A DNA stretch of 64,000 nt, from assembly GCA_002221725.1 (NCBI GenBank), contig NJFT01000063.1:1-64000 (forward strand). The letters run 5' to 3'. Both the position numbers and the translations under genes were made by a program. Source of the DNA: Scedosporium boydii (lineage: Eukaryota; Ascomycota; Sordariomycetes; Microascales; Microascaceae). The notes below the pieces were generated by a model, which did no database searches, was not told the origin of the DNA, and saw only the letters and a program-made list of their open reading frames with translations. This document shows, in pieces, positions 12,087 to 22,688 of this stretch (positions are counted from its first letter, which is position 1; every line of letters begins with the position of its first letter).

Positions 12087-12649
12087 TGCGAGCTCGCTGT
12101 TGAGCTTGGCGGTATCATCTATCCCTGCAACGGCGTCTTAACCTTCTCCCAACGTTTAGTGTTTCCCAAGAAGCAGACTACCGAGAACTGGACCGGGCAG
12201 CCTTTGAAGGTTCATATACGGATATTTTGACACTGACGTGGCGGGAGGGATCCGCTGAATTCCTTTCGCCGGAGGGCACTTGGAGAATTCTTGAGACGAT
12301 TTGGCACCTTTTGCATTTTTATAACACTTAGCGGGACTCCGGAAGCTGCACCTTTATATTTAGCAGGCTGTTAACTACAGCCCTCCCAGGACCTAAGGTA
12401 ACAAATATGTAGAAGATATCACTGATGTCGTCAGTTATTATCCTGTTGTAGTGATGATGCGAGGTGTAAATGGGATGGCTGGGGTTGTATTAGGCTGTGG
12501 TTTTGTTAGGCAATAAGACGCTGAAGCATCTCAAGTTACTATGCCGTGCCACGCGTCCTCAATTATTAGGGATTACAGACACATTCGACAAATCCAAAGC
12601 AATATATTTAAATCTTTAGATCCTAGAGGTTAGGATCTCTTAGAGTAGG
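12087..12649. other. Intergenic, nothing recognised
   Basis: This is the space upstream of the HET pseudogene and downstream of the methyltransferase. I see no coding potential, repeat or RNA gene. A stretch near 12,570-12,640 is AT-rich. Confidence 0.5.
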
Positions 12650-13372
12650 TTATCGTGCGAGCACGAGATAGGCGAAGCTCAAGACCCCGCGATAAATAGT
12701 GAGATATTCATGTTCCCGTCGGTCTTGTTCAGCGTTTACTTCGGCTGCTCGAGGGTCATTTGGATTCGCGAGAAGCCACTGACGAGGCCCGGCACGGTGC
12801 CCTGACTCAAAGTTATCCCATTCCTGTTGACTTGCAGTACTGAGATGCAACACCTTCCATCCCGCCTCTCGGCACAATCCCGCTATATCCGAGAGCTGAA
12901 GGACCCCGTCGCCGAATATATCAGATGCCGCTTTATGCGGGGGACGTTCCCAACAAGTGTCGCCAATCAATACTCGACCTGCAGGAACAAGAGCGGCAAG
13001 TCGGTCCAGCATCGCCCGCGTACCTCCGAGAGTATGTGATGAACCGATGCACAGTGCTCGATCAGATGTGCCACGCCAGAATTCAGCTTGCTGCTCAACA
13101 AAGGAAACATCGAGGCCGCGCTCCTGCGCCAATTGCTTTCCTCGAGCAAGAACCTCCGCATCGGTGTCAACGCCTGTCGCCTTCAAGTCGGGATTACCAC
13201 GCTCCACGGCCCGTAAAAGTAGTTCTCCCCAACCGCACCCGAGATCAACGATAGAGGTAGCCGTGGATAAACTCAAGTTGTCGAGCAGCTGTGTTGCATG
13301 GCGATCAGACAGAGGTGCATTCCATGTAATACCGGCGTAGCGTGCCTGCTGCAGACCATCGATTTGAGCCAT
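12650..13372 (-). CDS. Class I SAM-dependent methyltransferase, bacterial-like
   Basis: This is an intronless 240-residue protein with a standard class I methyltransferase core. Motif I 'VDLGCGWGE' (about residues 42-50) binds S-adenosylmethionine. It is followed by an acidic end of strand 2 ('ATGVDTDAE'), a 'CIGSSHTLGG' strand-4 region and a glycine-rich 'LIGDTCWERPP' segment. The substrate cannot be told from the sequence. The lack of introns, compact size and the SSHTLGG/GDTCWERPP pattern resemble bacterial (actinobacterial-type) methyltransferases more than typical fungal LaeA-like ones, so horizontal transfer is possible but unproven. It sits alone beside the AT-rich block, with no co-directional neighbour to suggest a pathway. 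Confidence 0.85.
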   Translation of the reverse strand: MAQIDGLQQARYAGITWNAPLSDRHATQLLDNLSLSTATSIVDLGCGWGELLLRAVERGNPDLKATGVDTDAEVLARGKQLAQERGLDVSFVEQQAEFWRGTSDRALCIGSSHTLGGTRAMLDRLAALVPAGRVLIGDTCWERPPHKAASDIFGDGVLQLSDIAGLCREAGWKVLHLSTASQQEWDNFESGHRAGPRQWLLANPNDPRAAEVNAEQDRREHEYLTIYRGVLSFAYLVLAR

Positions 13373-16217
13373 TGCAGAAAGGAGAGAGAGAAATGCTCTT
13401 GTCGTCCGATATCTTTGTTTGTAGATGTTAATTTGGCTTAAGCCTTTTCCTATATGGGCGGAGTAATGGAAGGGGTGTTAATAGAATTTGTTAGAAGCCG
13501 GAGGTATTGAAGAACAGAAATAGACGATATCAATATTCAAGTGCGTTGGGTATGAGCCATATTTTGAGTTCGTTGAGTATGAGTCACTGGCGGTTACTAC
13601 ACTCCTCAAAAGGGCGTGCTTGCGAAAAGGGAATAGCAGCGCATCTAGTTACGCCGGCTTATGCGCGGATTGATAATTCCGCCGGCGCCGGCCCCGACGA
13701 GAGCAGCCCAAGTACGAACGTGGGGGTTTAAAGCCCTGGGAGTATCTAATGGCAGGAACTTGAAGGTTCAGATATCAACTTGTAGTAGAGCAGCCGCTGA
13801 GATCAGGTTTCGATTAAAATATAAAAGGTGGCGACAAGTAGACGGCGCTAAACGCAGAAGCGGTATTGGATCAGATAGATATTATTGATGCCCTCTTGGA
13901 GTGCGGTAAGATCTCTCGAAATCTACTAAATCTGGCCCAGCAAACTGCACTCAATATCGCCGCCGAACCTGGTCACTCGACAATTATATACGAACTTAGG
14001 TAGTAAACTTCGTTGAGCTAAAACTAACATCGATCTAAAAGTTTAATATAATTAGGTGCTGCCCGCTTACTGTAAGTGCTAGTCTTAGGTATGAGGTTGT
14101 TGTATAGCTGCCGTTGCTCGATTTATAAGTAGATTTACAAGGACCGAGACATTTTGGGGATAATATATTCGACGCTGGCAATCATCCGACTAGACTATTA
14201 TTAGACTTACTTCGTTCTAGGATAAGAAAGCCGTAAGCTTTTATAATAATATATAGTTGTCTCTCCCCTCATATATACTAAATCAAAGTAATAATCTACT
14301 TTTAATAGAGCTCTTACTACTTTATAATAGGAATACTACTAACCAGACCTGGGTACCGCGAGTGCCGTTGTCAATTCCATATCACAGCCGAAAGGGAACC
14401 CCGGCCTCGGACGCAAACAACCGACCAGCTTTCAATAGAGAATAGGCCCGAGATAGAGGCGCCGACATAAGTAGGAGATCTCGCAGCCAACGGCTACTTT
14501 TCAATAGTCACTATACTCAGTATCTTTTCTCCAGATGCCATCTACTAGGGCATCTCTAGTAGCGAGGTATATTATTAGTAAAATACCTCGTACAAAACCT
14601 CTAGATCTTACTAAACAGCGAGATACCGGCCTCTATTAACGCCAATAGAGAGGTATATAATATTCTATACTACCTTAAGAGCTTTTACATAGCTACTAAT
14701 GCCTAACAACTATCTTAGAAAACGTAGTTTTTATATATCTTAAAGCTCCTACTTATAATAGAAGGTAGTAGCTACTTAACAAGCATCGATACTATATTAA
14801 AAGCTATAACTAAAGAGATATAACTATAATAGTAGAAAAAACTTTATATTTAAAATCGCGTCCTAGAATAACCTAGGATAAGTTTATATCTACAAGTAGC
14901 TTTAGTAGGCCTATTTATAATCTTACTAGTAATAAGCGTAAATCGAATTTTCTAATACTTAGTCTAGTTTATATATTAAGTATATAAGTTAGATATACTA
15001 ACGAGTTTTATATTAAGTTTTTATAACGACTATAAGAGTTATGTAAGGATATACCTAGAAGTGGCTAGATTCCGCCGCGATTGAGAGGGTTCTTAAGTGA
15101 ATGTAAGGGGCAGTTCCAGGCATGTGGCGCTGGAACTGACGGATCTTTTGGTCTATTGAGCTAATTGTCACCCCTTGCAATTATCTTACAAGTTATAATA
15201 AGGTTGCGCTAAATCTAGTAAAGCTGTATATATTTATATTATGTAGGTTAACCTGTCTACCGATTAACATAGTAAAACGGGGTAGTGTAGCCTACTTGTA
15301 CACCCTAAGGAAAGATGGGAATAGTTTGGTTAATAGTTAGTAGTATTTTAAGGAGCTACTGTAGAACCCCCTAGTGGGAATAGACAGTTGTCGGTTCTAT
15401 TAAATAATGAAAATAGAGCTAAATCAGAAAGAAGGAAACCTCTAAATAGGGAGAGGTTGAAGAATTATATCAGTGCCCAAAGGAGCACCCTATAATATAT
15501 GTCAAGTCGGAATAAGCAGTAGGACCTCACTAATGATGAGAACCCGTTAGAACTAGGTAAAAGAAGTCAATTAGAACTGAAGAAAGAACTGATAATAATA
15601 GAACTTGAGGAAGAAGAACTCGTCCTTCCCTCTTATAAGAAGGAAAAAAAGAAAGAAATAACTATGCTCTAGGCCCCCCCCCCCTTGGTAAGGAAGAAAG
15701 TTCTTCCGAAGTTGCCCTTCCAACTATAGGAGGAGGACTGAGCCCTTCTCACACCAGTTACCTTATTCCCCGTCTCAATAGTAAAGCTCAAGGAAGGTCG
15801 TACTTCAGATCATCCGACAATTCTTACAACATTAGTAACTTAAGGGGCCCACGGTCGCTCTATTATATAATTTACTCTACACAAATAAATGCTTCATTTT
15901 GAAATCAGAGAAGAGCTTTTAATATCCTATAAATGAAGAGAGGAGACGTCTAATGTTATGTTAGAACTACTTATGAAAAGGGTTGTATTGATGACTGAAT
16001 AGCGAAGCCGGAAGAGCGTGAAGAAAACAGGGCCATGAAACTATAAGATCGGCTAATCTAATGAACTGTTGAACTCTCTGAAAATAAACTTCCTAGCTCG
16101 GCGGCATAGAACAATGTATTCCCGTCTCACCCAGCCCATTTCTCTATTCCCTCAGAGTAGAAACCAATGGGCACGTTCCGCGCAATTACAGCATTCTCCG
16201 TAGCCGGCTTCGGTTTC
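13373..16217. other. Gene-poor interval with AT-rich, repeat-like pieces
   Basis: No intact gene is visible. A short piece near 13,886-13,996 reads like one ankyrin-type repeat ('QQTALNIAAEPGHS') before a stop, perhaps a gene relic. Positions 14,000-15,060 are AT-rich, with many TAG/TAA where glutamine codons would fit, again suggestive of RIP. Positions 15,060-15,800 have mixed composition and include a C-run near 15,676. None of it matches the large repeats at 1-10,860 by eye. Confidence 0.5.
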
Positions 16218-18424
16218 TCAAAGCTTGCTAGGAACATCAGACTTGGCGCAACAAGCCTGCTGCTTTTGGGCAAAAGCGTTCTCCGACGACTTGTCAACCG
16301 CAATGTGGGTAGGTGGAACCCACAGAGCCGGGTTCTTGACAAAGAAGTTCGAGGCTCGAAGCATCACACTCACGGGTTCAGCTGGCATGATGGGGAAGTC
16401 CTCGGTGCGCGGGAAGTGGGTGAGGCCAAACTGGATGTAGCACACAATGTCGGTGTTCTCAACCGAACCATCCTGCGCTACCCAATCCGCGATGGTCTTG
16501 TTGTAGGGGTGGCCTAGTTCGCCAGTGGACTGGCAGACGTAATCACCGGCGGGGAAGAGTTGGTAGTCCTCGTAGGGGACGACCCAGAGACTCTTCCTGG
16601 CGAACGCAGCACGTTTCGCTAACATACTTCCAGGCTTCGCGAGAAGCGTCGGGCAGTTGTTGTTTAGGATCTTGTAGGCAACAGGCTTCTTGGTAGAAGG
16701 ATTGATGCTACTGGGATTGATGATGTCCCAGCTGCGGCTGGTCTCGTAGCAATAGTTGGCGGAAGCCTCCTTGGCAGTACGAAGTAGCGTCTTCTTGCAG
16801 TAAAAGCCGTTACCGTAAAGATTCTCCGCGGAGCCGAGCGGCGCATCGGTGAGTACAGCATCATTCTGTACAATGGAGTTGTTTGGACCATCGATCTCCG
16901 GGTCGACGCGCAGGGAGAAGATGTGCTGATGATTGTGGGCGGTAATGGCCGGAGCAATCTCGGTGCCGTATGGAGCAGCTGTTTCCGAGGGATGCAAGCA
17001 ATAGGTATTGAGCATGCCCGTAAGCTTAACCTCGAGCTTGTAGGTTCCATCAAGAGTAAATATATGGTAGAAGGCATAGTCGTAATTGGCAGCCGTAATG
17101 ATCTGCGAAATAATGAGCTTACGATCTCGGGCAGAGATCACGGTGCCATCACGGTAATCTGTGTGCTTGTAGACCAGACCTAGAGCTCTATTAGTATCAA
17201 TCTTTAGACGTATTAGAACTGCAATTCTTACCATTATCCTCCTCGTGAATGCAGATAGCATTTTGGACAACGGCCGGCTCGCCGCTGCTCGTACACATGA
17301 TGGCGTCGAGATAGTGGATGGCCCCTTTACAGTCGCATCCGAGCTTCAGAGAGTTGGTCATTAACCCCATGCCATATTCTCCCTCATCATGGGCATGCTT
17401 CCTTTGATGAGGATGATCTGGATTCCCATAAGGAACGACCATTTCAGCGAGACTGATGCGGTTGAAGAGTTTGCGGACACGCTGTCCATGGTGGTCATCA
17501 AGGCGGACGTCGGAGATCACGATGCCCTCGCGATAGTTGAAGCCAATATGCATTTTGAACCCGGCCCAGTGAAGCTCACTTCCTCGCATACGGAATGAGA
17601 CGCCCTCGGGCTGGACAATGTCAATAGGCTTCAGCCTATTTTCCTCGTACGAGTCGCCGACGTAATCCGGCATGTAGTTGTGTTCTTCGAAAGAAGGAGC
17701 GGTGCGCTCTCCATTCACGCGACGGATATCAACCGCAAGGACCTCTTCCTTCTCCGTGTCAAGGATGACAGTGAAGTCAAGTGGATGAGCATACTGGTTG
17801 TCAGACTCCGAATTACGATAGTAGACGAGGCCCTGTTGCAGGCGTCGCTCGGTGCCCCAGCGGTGGTCAAAACCAATAGCCCAGGCGTCGATATAGACCT
17901 TGCTCATGTCTGTGATGCCAATTTCCCTGCAAGCCTCGATGACTCGAGGATCTGCGCGGGCGACGCGCTCGCAAACGTCAAGGTCCTCGAGAGTCAAGAT
18001 CGGGCCAACATCGTGGACGACCTTCCAGTCCTCAACAACAGACTGGTTGAGGTTGACAATGACCTCGGCGATGTTGGGCGTACCCTTCTCGAGGATGATA
18101 GCAAAAGCGCGGCGGTCAGGTCTAGGACCGCGGCGATCACGGAAGGCCACGTACTCGTGCTTCTTAGGCTCCCTCAACGTGAGACAGTTGAACTTCAGAG
18201 GCTTCGAGCCGGCATATTCACGAATGATCTTGGAAGCAGCGCGAATCTCTTCAATCGACAGCTGGTCTGGAGGCGTTTTAGATGAGAACTTTCCATACTT
18301 CGGTCGTTTTTTAGAACTTACTGAGAGGATGGGTCGAGCGACTCTTCGACAGGTCTGGAACGGCGTCGGTGGGCTCTTCCCGAAAGATAGCGTATCCGGC
18401 TATGGACGAGGTATCGATGATCAT
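16218..18424 (-). CDS. Copper amine oxidase (primary-amine oxidase)
   Basis: Three exons (18,424-18,322; 18,266-17,232; 17,179-16,218) join in frame to give 699 residues, the usual family length. The second intron has a TACTAAT branch point. The enzyme oxidises primary amines to aldehydes, NH3 and H2O2 using copper and topaquinone. The topaquinone precursor is the Tyr in 'NYDY' (about residue 412). The HNHQH cluster at about 461-465 supplies copper ligands, with a third candidate His in 'GLTHFPRTEDFP'. 'LGCDCKGAIHYLDA', whose Asp is the usual catalytic base, and 'CIHEEDNG' are also family blocks. No signal peptide is seen, so it may be cytosolic or peroxisomal, although the C-terminus (SKL) is a perfect PTS1 peroxisomal signal. 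It is divergent from the permease, suggesting shared control of amine use. Confidence 0.93.
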
Positions 18425-19416
18425 GTTGAGGGGTGTTTGTGTTAAACAACTGTGCCATACGAAGCTTTTGCAACGATTCCTATGAAGGTTGACAGAAGTA
18501 TGTGATGAATGCTAGAGAGCGGATCAAAATTGTAGGCAGGGGAAGACTTGTTGGCCTGGATTTAGATTGGGTTCGAGTTCTCATCGAAGAGAAACCCATC
18601 TTCTTATAGCCCATTCCCAGCACAAGTCGACACCAACGGCCCACCTTAGATCATACGACTGTGGCTCCTCTGGACGATCTTGTTGAGGATTATGCCCTCG
18701 CTATCCGACGCACTCAGCCGCCTCCCGATAGATGCTCTCACATTTCGCGGAGTACGTAAAAGAGCTTTGACAGTCAAACGGTTGTTTCCGAAAGTTCTTG
18801 GCATTACCAAACTGCCAGACGATGTGACCCTATGTGTCAATGAGTGTGGATCCCTGGCAAGGATTGCATCGGTGAACTCGATACGCGAGATGGCTAGACA
18901 CACGGTGGTGTAGGGTCAAAAATCTTTCCAAATTCGTCCTCTTATCGCACAAAAGTTCTATCAGCCACAGGGTGTGATTGATGTAACGTCGTGACATGGT
19001 TCCCCAGCTTTTGGGGAAAAAGAGGGAAAAAACAACAGAAAAAAGAAGAAGAAAAGAAGCAAGGGAAAAAAGGAGGCGATAGCTCTATCATCAATATTGA
19101 AGGTTACCCTCCCTAGAATAATCTTCTTACGAAGACGCCAATGGCAAGGACGGAGCTAGGGTCAAGATGATGGCAACAGGGAACAGGTTTAATCCTGAGT
19201 GTAGGAATCGACTGATAAAGGGACCAAAGCACCCGGGCGATGGGACAAGATCCTTCATTTAGAACAAAGCAGTATCAATTTATCTACTGACATTTCCCCC
19301 AAAAGCAACGCCGAGTAGTTTTATCTGTGCTATTCCCTTTCCTTCATCAACAACACTCCAATTCAGATCAATACTCTACCACCATTGCCATCTCCTATTT
19401 TCTAAGACCATCTATC
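18425..19416. promoter_or_regulatory. Divergent promoter of amine oxidase and permease with GATA sites
   Basis: This 992 bp interval separates the two divergent start codons. It contains several HGATAR-type sites: CGATAG at 18,726-18,731, CTTATCG at 18,941-18,947, CGATAG at 19,077-19,082, CTATCA at 19,085-19,090 and TGATAA at 19,213-19,218. AreA/NIT2 GATA factors bind such sites in nitrogen-catabolite genes of filamentous fungi, often in close pairs like the one at 19,077-19,090. A purine-rich tract lies at 19,012-19,076. The short open frames near 18,650-18,910 look fortuitous. Regulation by AreA is inference. Confidence 0.5.
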
Positions 19417-21072
19417 ATGGACCGCGACGATGAAGCACAACCGCCTCTCAAGGGAATTGCCGGGCAAGTCGCTCAGGATGCGGCCGATCTGGCCGATCTG
19501 GGCCACGAGCAAGCCATGTCGCGAAAGTTCAGCCCTTGGAGCATGTTCTTCCTCGCCTTCAGTATCCTGGGAACTTGGTCCACTTTTGCACAGGGGCTGA
19601 ACAGCGGCCTGACCAGCGGCGGCCCTATCACGATCCTCTGGGGCCTGGTCTTCGTCACTTTCTGCAATATGTGCGTTGCTCTCTCGCTGGGCGAGCTCTG
19701 CAGCTGCATGCCTACAGCCCTGGGACAGGCGTACTGGATCTCGAGACTCTGGCCGGGCCGGCCGGGCCGTTTCGTCTCGTACATGTGCGCTTGGGTTAAT
19801 ACATTCGGGTGGTGGACTATTTCGGCGTCGCAGCTGGCCTTCATGACCGAATTTATGCTAAGCATGAAGGTTCTTTTCACACCTGACTGGCCCCAAGCGA
19901 CCGAGGGATGGATCAACTTCCTGTTGTATCTTGCCGTCACTATTTTCGTCACAGGCGTCAACATTGTGGCCTGCCGGAGAGATGAAATCCTTCCTTGGAT
20001 AAACAATTTCGTCGGCTTCTGCTTCATCAGCCTCTTCTTCATCTTCTCTCTCGCGCTCATTATCTCGGTCGGGGTCAGAGACAATCTCTCTTACCAACCT
20101 GCCTCCTTTGTCTTTGGAAAGTGGATCAACCAAACAGGCTGGGCCGACGGTGTAACCTGGTTTCTTGGCCTCGTTCAAGCTGCTTATGGTCTGACTGCGT
20201 TTGACGCCGCCGTTCACCTCTCGGAGGAAATGCCGGCACCTCGTCGGAACATTCCTCGTACCCTCTGGCTTTCTGTGAGCGTAGGGGCAATTACCGGTTT
20301 TATTTTTATGGTGGTCTGCTTGTTCTGCATTCAAGACCTCGAGACCGTCTTAAATCCTTCGACGGGTTTTCCCTTCATGGACCTGCTAGCACAGGCAATG
20401 GGACTCAAGGGCAGCGCAGTCTTGCTTGCCCTGTTCATTTTCAACGGTATGGGCCAGGGCGTCAGCATCGTCACCACGGGCTCCCGCCTGACGTGGGGCA
20501 TGGCTCGTGATGGAGGGATGCTGTGGAGCAACTACTTCTCACACGTGGATAATTTCTGGAAGGCTCCAGTACGCGCCTTGTGGATTCAGGGTGTTATCAT
20601 TGCCTTAGTCGGAGTTCTCTACACCTTTGCCAGCACCGTTCTCGAGGCCATCCTCGGCGTCTCGACCATCGCCCTAACAGTCTCATATGGAATGCCAATA
20701 TTGACGCTATTACTCGTCGGTCGCGACAAGCTGCCCCCAGGTGGTGAATTCAGCCTCGGAAGGCTTGGCCCCCTCATCAACTGGATCTCCGTCATCTACT
20801 GCGCCATTACTACCGTCTTCTTTTTCTTCCCAATTGAACCCAAACCTTCTGGCTCGGACATGAACTACGCCATCGCGGTGTTTGGAGTTATGCTAGTGGT
20901 CTCATTGGGTCTCTGGGTCTTCAAGGGCCACGCCACATATCTGCGGACTAGCGATGCGGAACAGCGCATGAATCATGCGAGGCGCCTTGAAGTGGCCACT
21001 ATTCAAGGAATTCCCGAGGGTGGAGACGGAAAGAACGGCCAGGATGCCGGATCGAAGGTGGACTTGAAGTGA
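19417..21072 (+). CDS. APC-superfamily permease, choline/GABA type
   Basis: This intronless 551-residue protein has about twelve hydrophobic segments. The start chosen is the ATG at 19,417 (MDRDDEAQ) rather than the upstream in-frame extension, because it precedes a typical hydrophilic N-terminus ending in 'GHEQAMSRKFSPWSM'. The first-helix region 'FSILGTWSTFAQGLNSGL', followed by 'SLGELCSCMPTALGQAYWI', is characteristic of the fungal amino-acid/choline transporter branch that includes HNM1-like choline and UGA4-like GABA permeases. It should import a small cationic or zwitterionic amine across the plasma membrane. It is transcribed away from the copper amine oxidase and is followed by a Zn2Cys6 factor and an aldehyde dehydrogenase. 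The exact substrate is not determined. Confidence 0.9.
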   Translation: MDRDDEAQPPLKGIAGQVAQDAADLADLGHEQAMSRKFSPWSMFFLAFSILGTWSTFAQGLNSGLTSGGPITILWGLVFVTFCNMCVALSLGELCSCMPTALGQAYWISRLWPGRPGRFVSYMCAWVNTFGWWTISASQLAFMTEFMLSMKVLFTPDWPQATEGWINFLLYLAVTIFVTGVNIVACRRDEILPWINNFVGFCFISLFFIFSLALIISVGVRDNLSYQPASFVFGKWINQTGWADGVTWFLGLVQAAYGLTAFDAAVHLSEEMPAPRRNIPRTLWLSVSVGAITGFIFMVVCLFCIQDLETVLNPSTGFPFMDLLAQAMGLKGSAVLLALFIFNGMGQGVSIVTTGSRLTWGMARDGGMLWSNYFSHVDNFWKAPVRALWIQGVIIALVGVLYTFASTVLEAILGVSTIALTVSYGMPILTLLLVGRDKLPPGGEFSLGRLGPLINWISVIYCAITTVFFFFPIEPKPSGSDMNYAIAVFGVMLVVSLGLWVFKGHATYLRTSDAEQRMNHARRLEVATIQGIPEGGDGKNGQDAGSKVDLK

Positions 21073-22688
21073 CTTTCATTCAAGATAATTTAGGTGGCAC
21101 AGGGTTCGTTGTAGCATGGCATTCGTTTCAACTAGTTAGTCACTTTGTTTATCTTACTACTTAAGGCGTTCATGCCGAAGTACCGAATTAGAATCGACAG
21201 GTCTGCAAGGTAGTTAATTAAGCACCAGCAATTCTCTTCAAACGTTTTGCTACATCCCCCCCCTTTTTAGTGTACGCCTTTTACCAAGCCCTGCCCCTCA
21301 GTTGCATGTTCGCTCGTTCACAAGGTTTCATTCCCACTTAGCCACGCGGACTCCCCGCAGGGACACCCATGTGCCTGTGAGTAATTTCTGGGCGATATAC
21401 GAAGTAGTGGTAAGATATGAACAGCCCTAGTTGCTTTGTAATTGTGTCTGGTTGGTGTGATAAACACAGGCGCACCGTTTCTTATCTTCGAAGACATCTT
21501 GGACGATTCTTTACCCTAATTAGGCAGGTCGAGGAAGGAAGAGTTGTGGGGAAAGGAGCTTAACCCTGTCCTGTACAAAAGCTACATTTGCACTAATCTG
21601 AATTGGTATCGTAGGGTTTTATCAGTGACGCGTTCGAGGGATGTGTGGGGCGAGGTTTAAACTTTACCGAGGTTTCCTGGCGTATCTGGTACCAAGTAGT
21701 GTAATCCTACTTCACCCCGCCCTTTTCGGTCGCCCACTGCCGCAAGGCCATCGTGGGTAGGAGGCACATATTACCATGCACGAGGATGTGAAGTGTTCCG
21801 TATGGACCTTTTAGTTACTACCTACGGTAAGTCTACCCGAGAAAACAACTCTTGCCCTTTTCTCGGAACCTGCGGCACAAATCTATGTTGGTGTGGGAAA
21901 CCCCCGCATTTTAGCACGATGTGTCAATCTTAGTGGATGAGGTAGTGCGGCCAGTGATCCCCACCTGAGTGGGTGAGTTGCTATCTTGCCATTTCATATC
22001 GAATTCATATCACTGTAGATGGGGTTCTAGTTTCTCTATTTGGTTAGCCTGGTAATCTGCAGCAGCGGAGTCTTTCCTGCTTCATAGAGAGACCGTTCGA
22101 AACCAATGAAATGGGTTACTTTGCATGCTCGGACCGTGGCCAATGTTCCGACGGTGTCGGAGTGGCAGTATGCCAAGGTCGGGGAGGTCCTGGTGTTTTG
22201 GCAGCCGATTCCAAATACGGTAAGTTTTGTGCCCAAGGTGGTGCGGGTATAATAATCATGGTCGTTTGTGGCCAAATCCTGGTTCGGTCGAACGCTTCTA
22301 CCTTGGTACAGCCGCCAGGGTTCTTTCTCCTTTTCTGGCTTTCCCCACGATTCTCTCGCTTGCAGGCCTTCCCCGCAATCTTTTCCCGGAAATCACTCCA
22401 TCTCCTAACTTCATACAATCAACTCATCCTTCAATCTATCATCGAAAATTGTCGAGCGCTGATCTTATCGTCTAAGTCAAGGTATTGTCGGGTCAAGCAG
22501 ATCTCTCAACCAATTCACAGACCCGTGGATGGTAATGCACGGGGCCTTTCGTCCTTCTCGCTCCCCTCGGCCACATATGGCAGAGTTGGAGTCCCTCACG
22601 CTTCAATTTCAGGTTGAGTTACTGAAAAGTATCCACTCCTGCAGCTGTCGGCGTTAGTTGCTCCCAGTTGCCGCCTGGAGGAAATTCG
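21073..22688. other. Intergenic, nothing recognised
   Basis: This holds the permease 3' region and the promoter of the Zn2Cys6 gene. Overlapping open frames near 22,110-22,620 on both strands have no recognisable motif. The last ~300 bases are pyrimidine-rich (CT-rich, for example around 22,310-22,400), as in fungal promoters. Confidence 0.5.

Noticed and set aside
12827..13340. Plus-strand frames of up to 127 codons over the methyltransferase
   Set aside because: They are antisense shadows; the minus strand carries the SAM-binding motif.
17680..18445. Plus-strand frames of 201 and 181 codons
   Set aside because: They are antisense to copper amine oxidase exons and lack motifs.
18560..18600. 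tRNA-like GGTTCGAGTTC word
   Set aside because: It resembles a B-box, but no A-box or cloverleaf arms could be found around it.
18646..18913. Small frames on both strands in the divergent promoter
   Set aside because: They have no motif, overlap each other, and the interval is better explained as a promoter.
22111..22617. 168-codon plus-strand frame upstream of the Zn2Cys6 gene
   Set aside because: No recognisable domain, CT-rich promoter-like composition and competing frames on the other strand.
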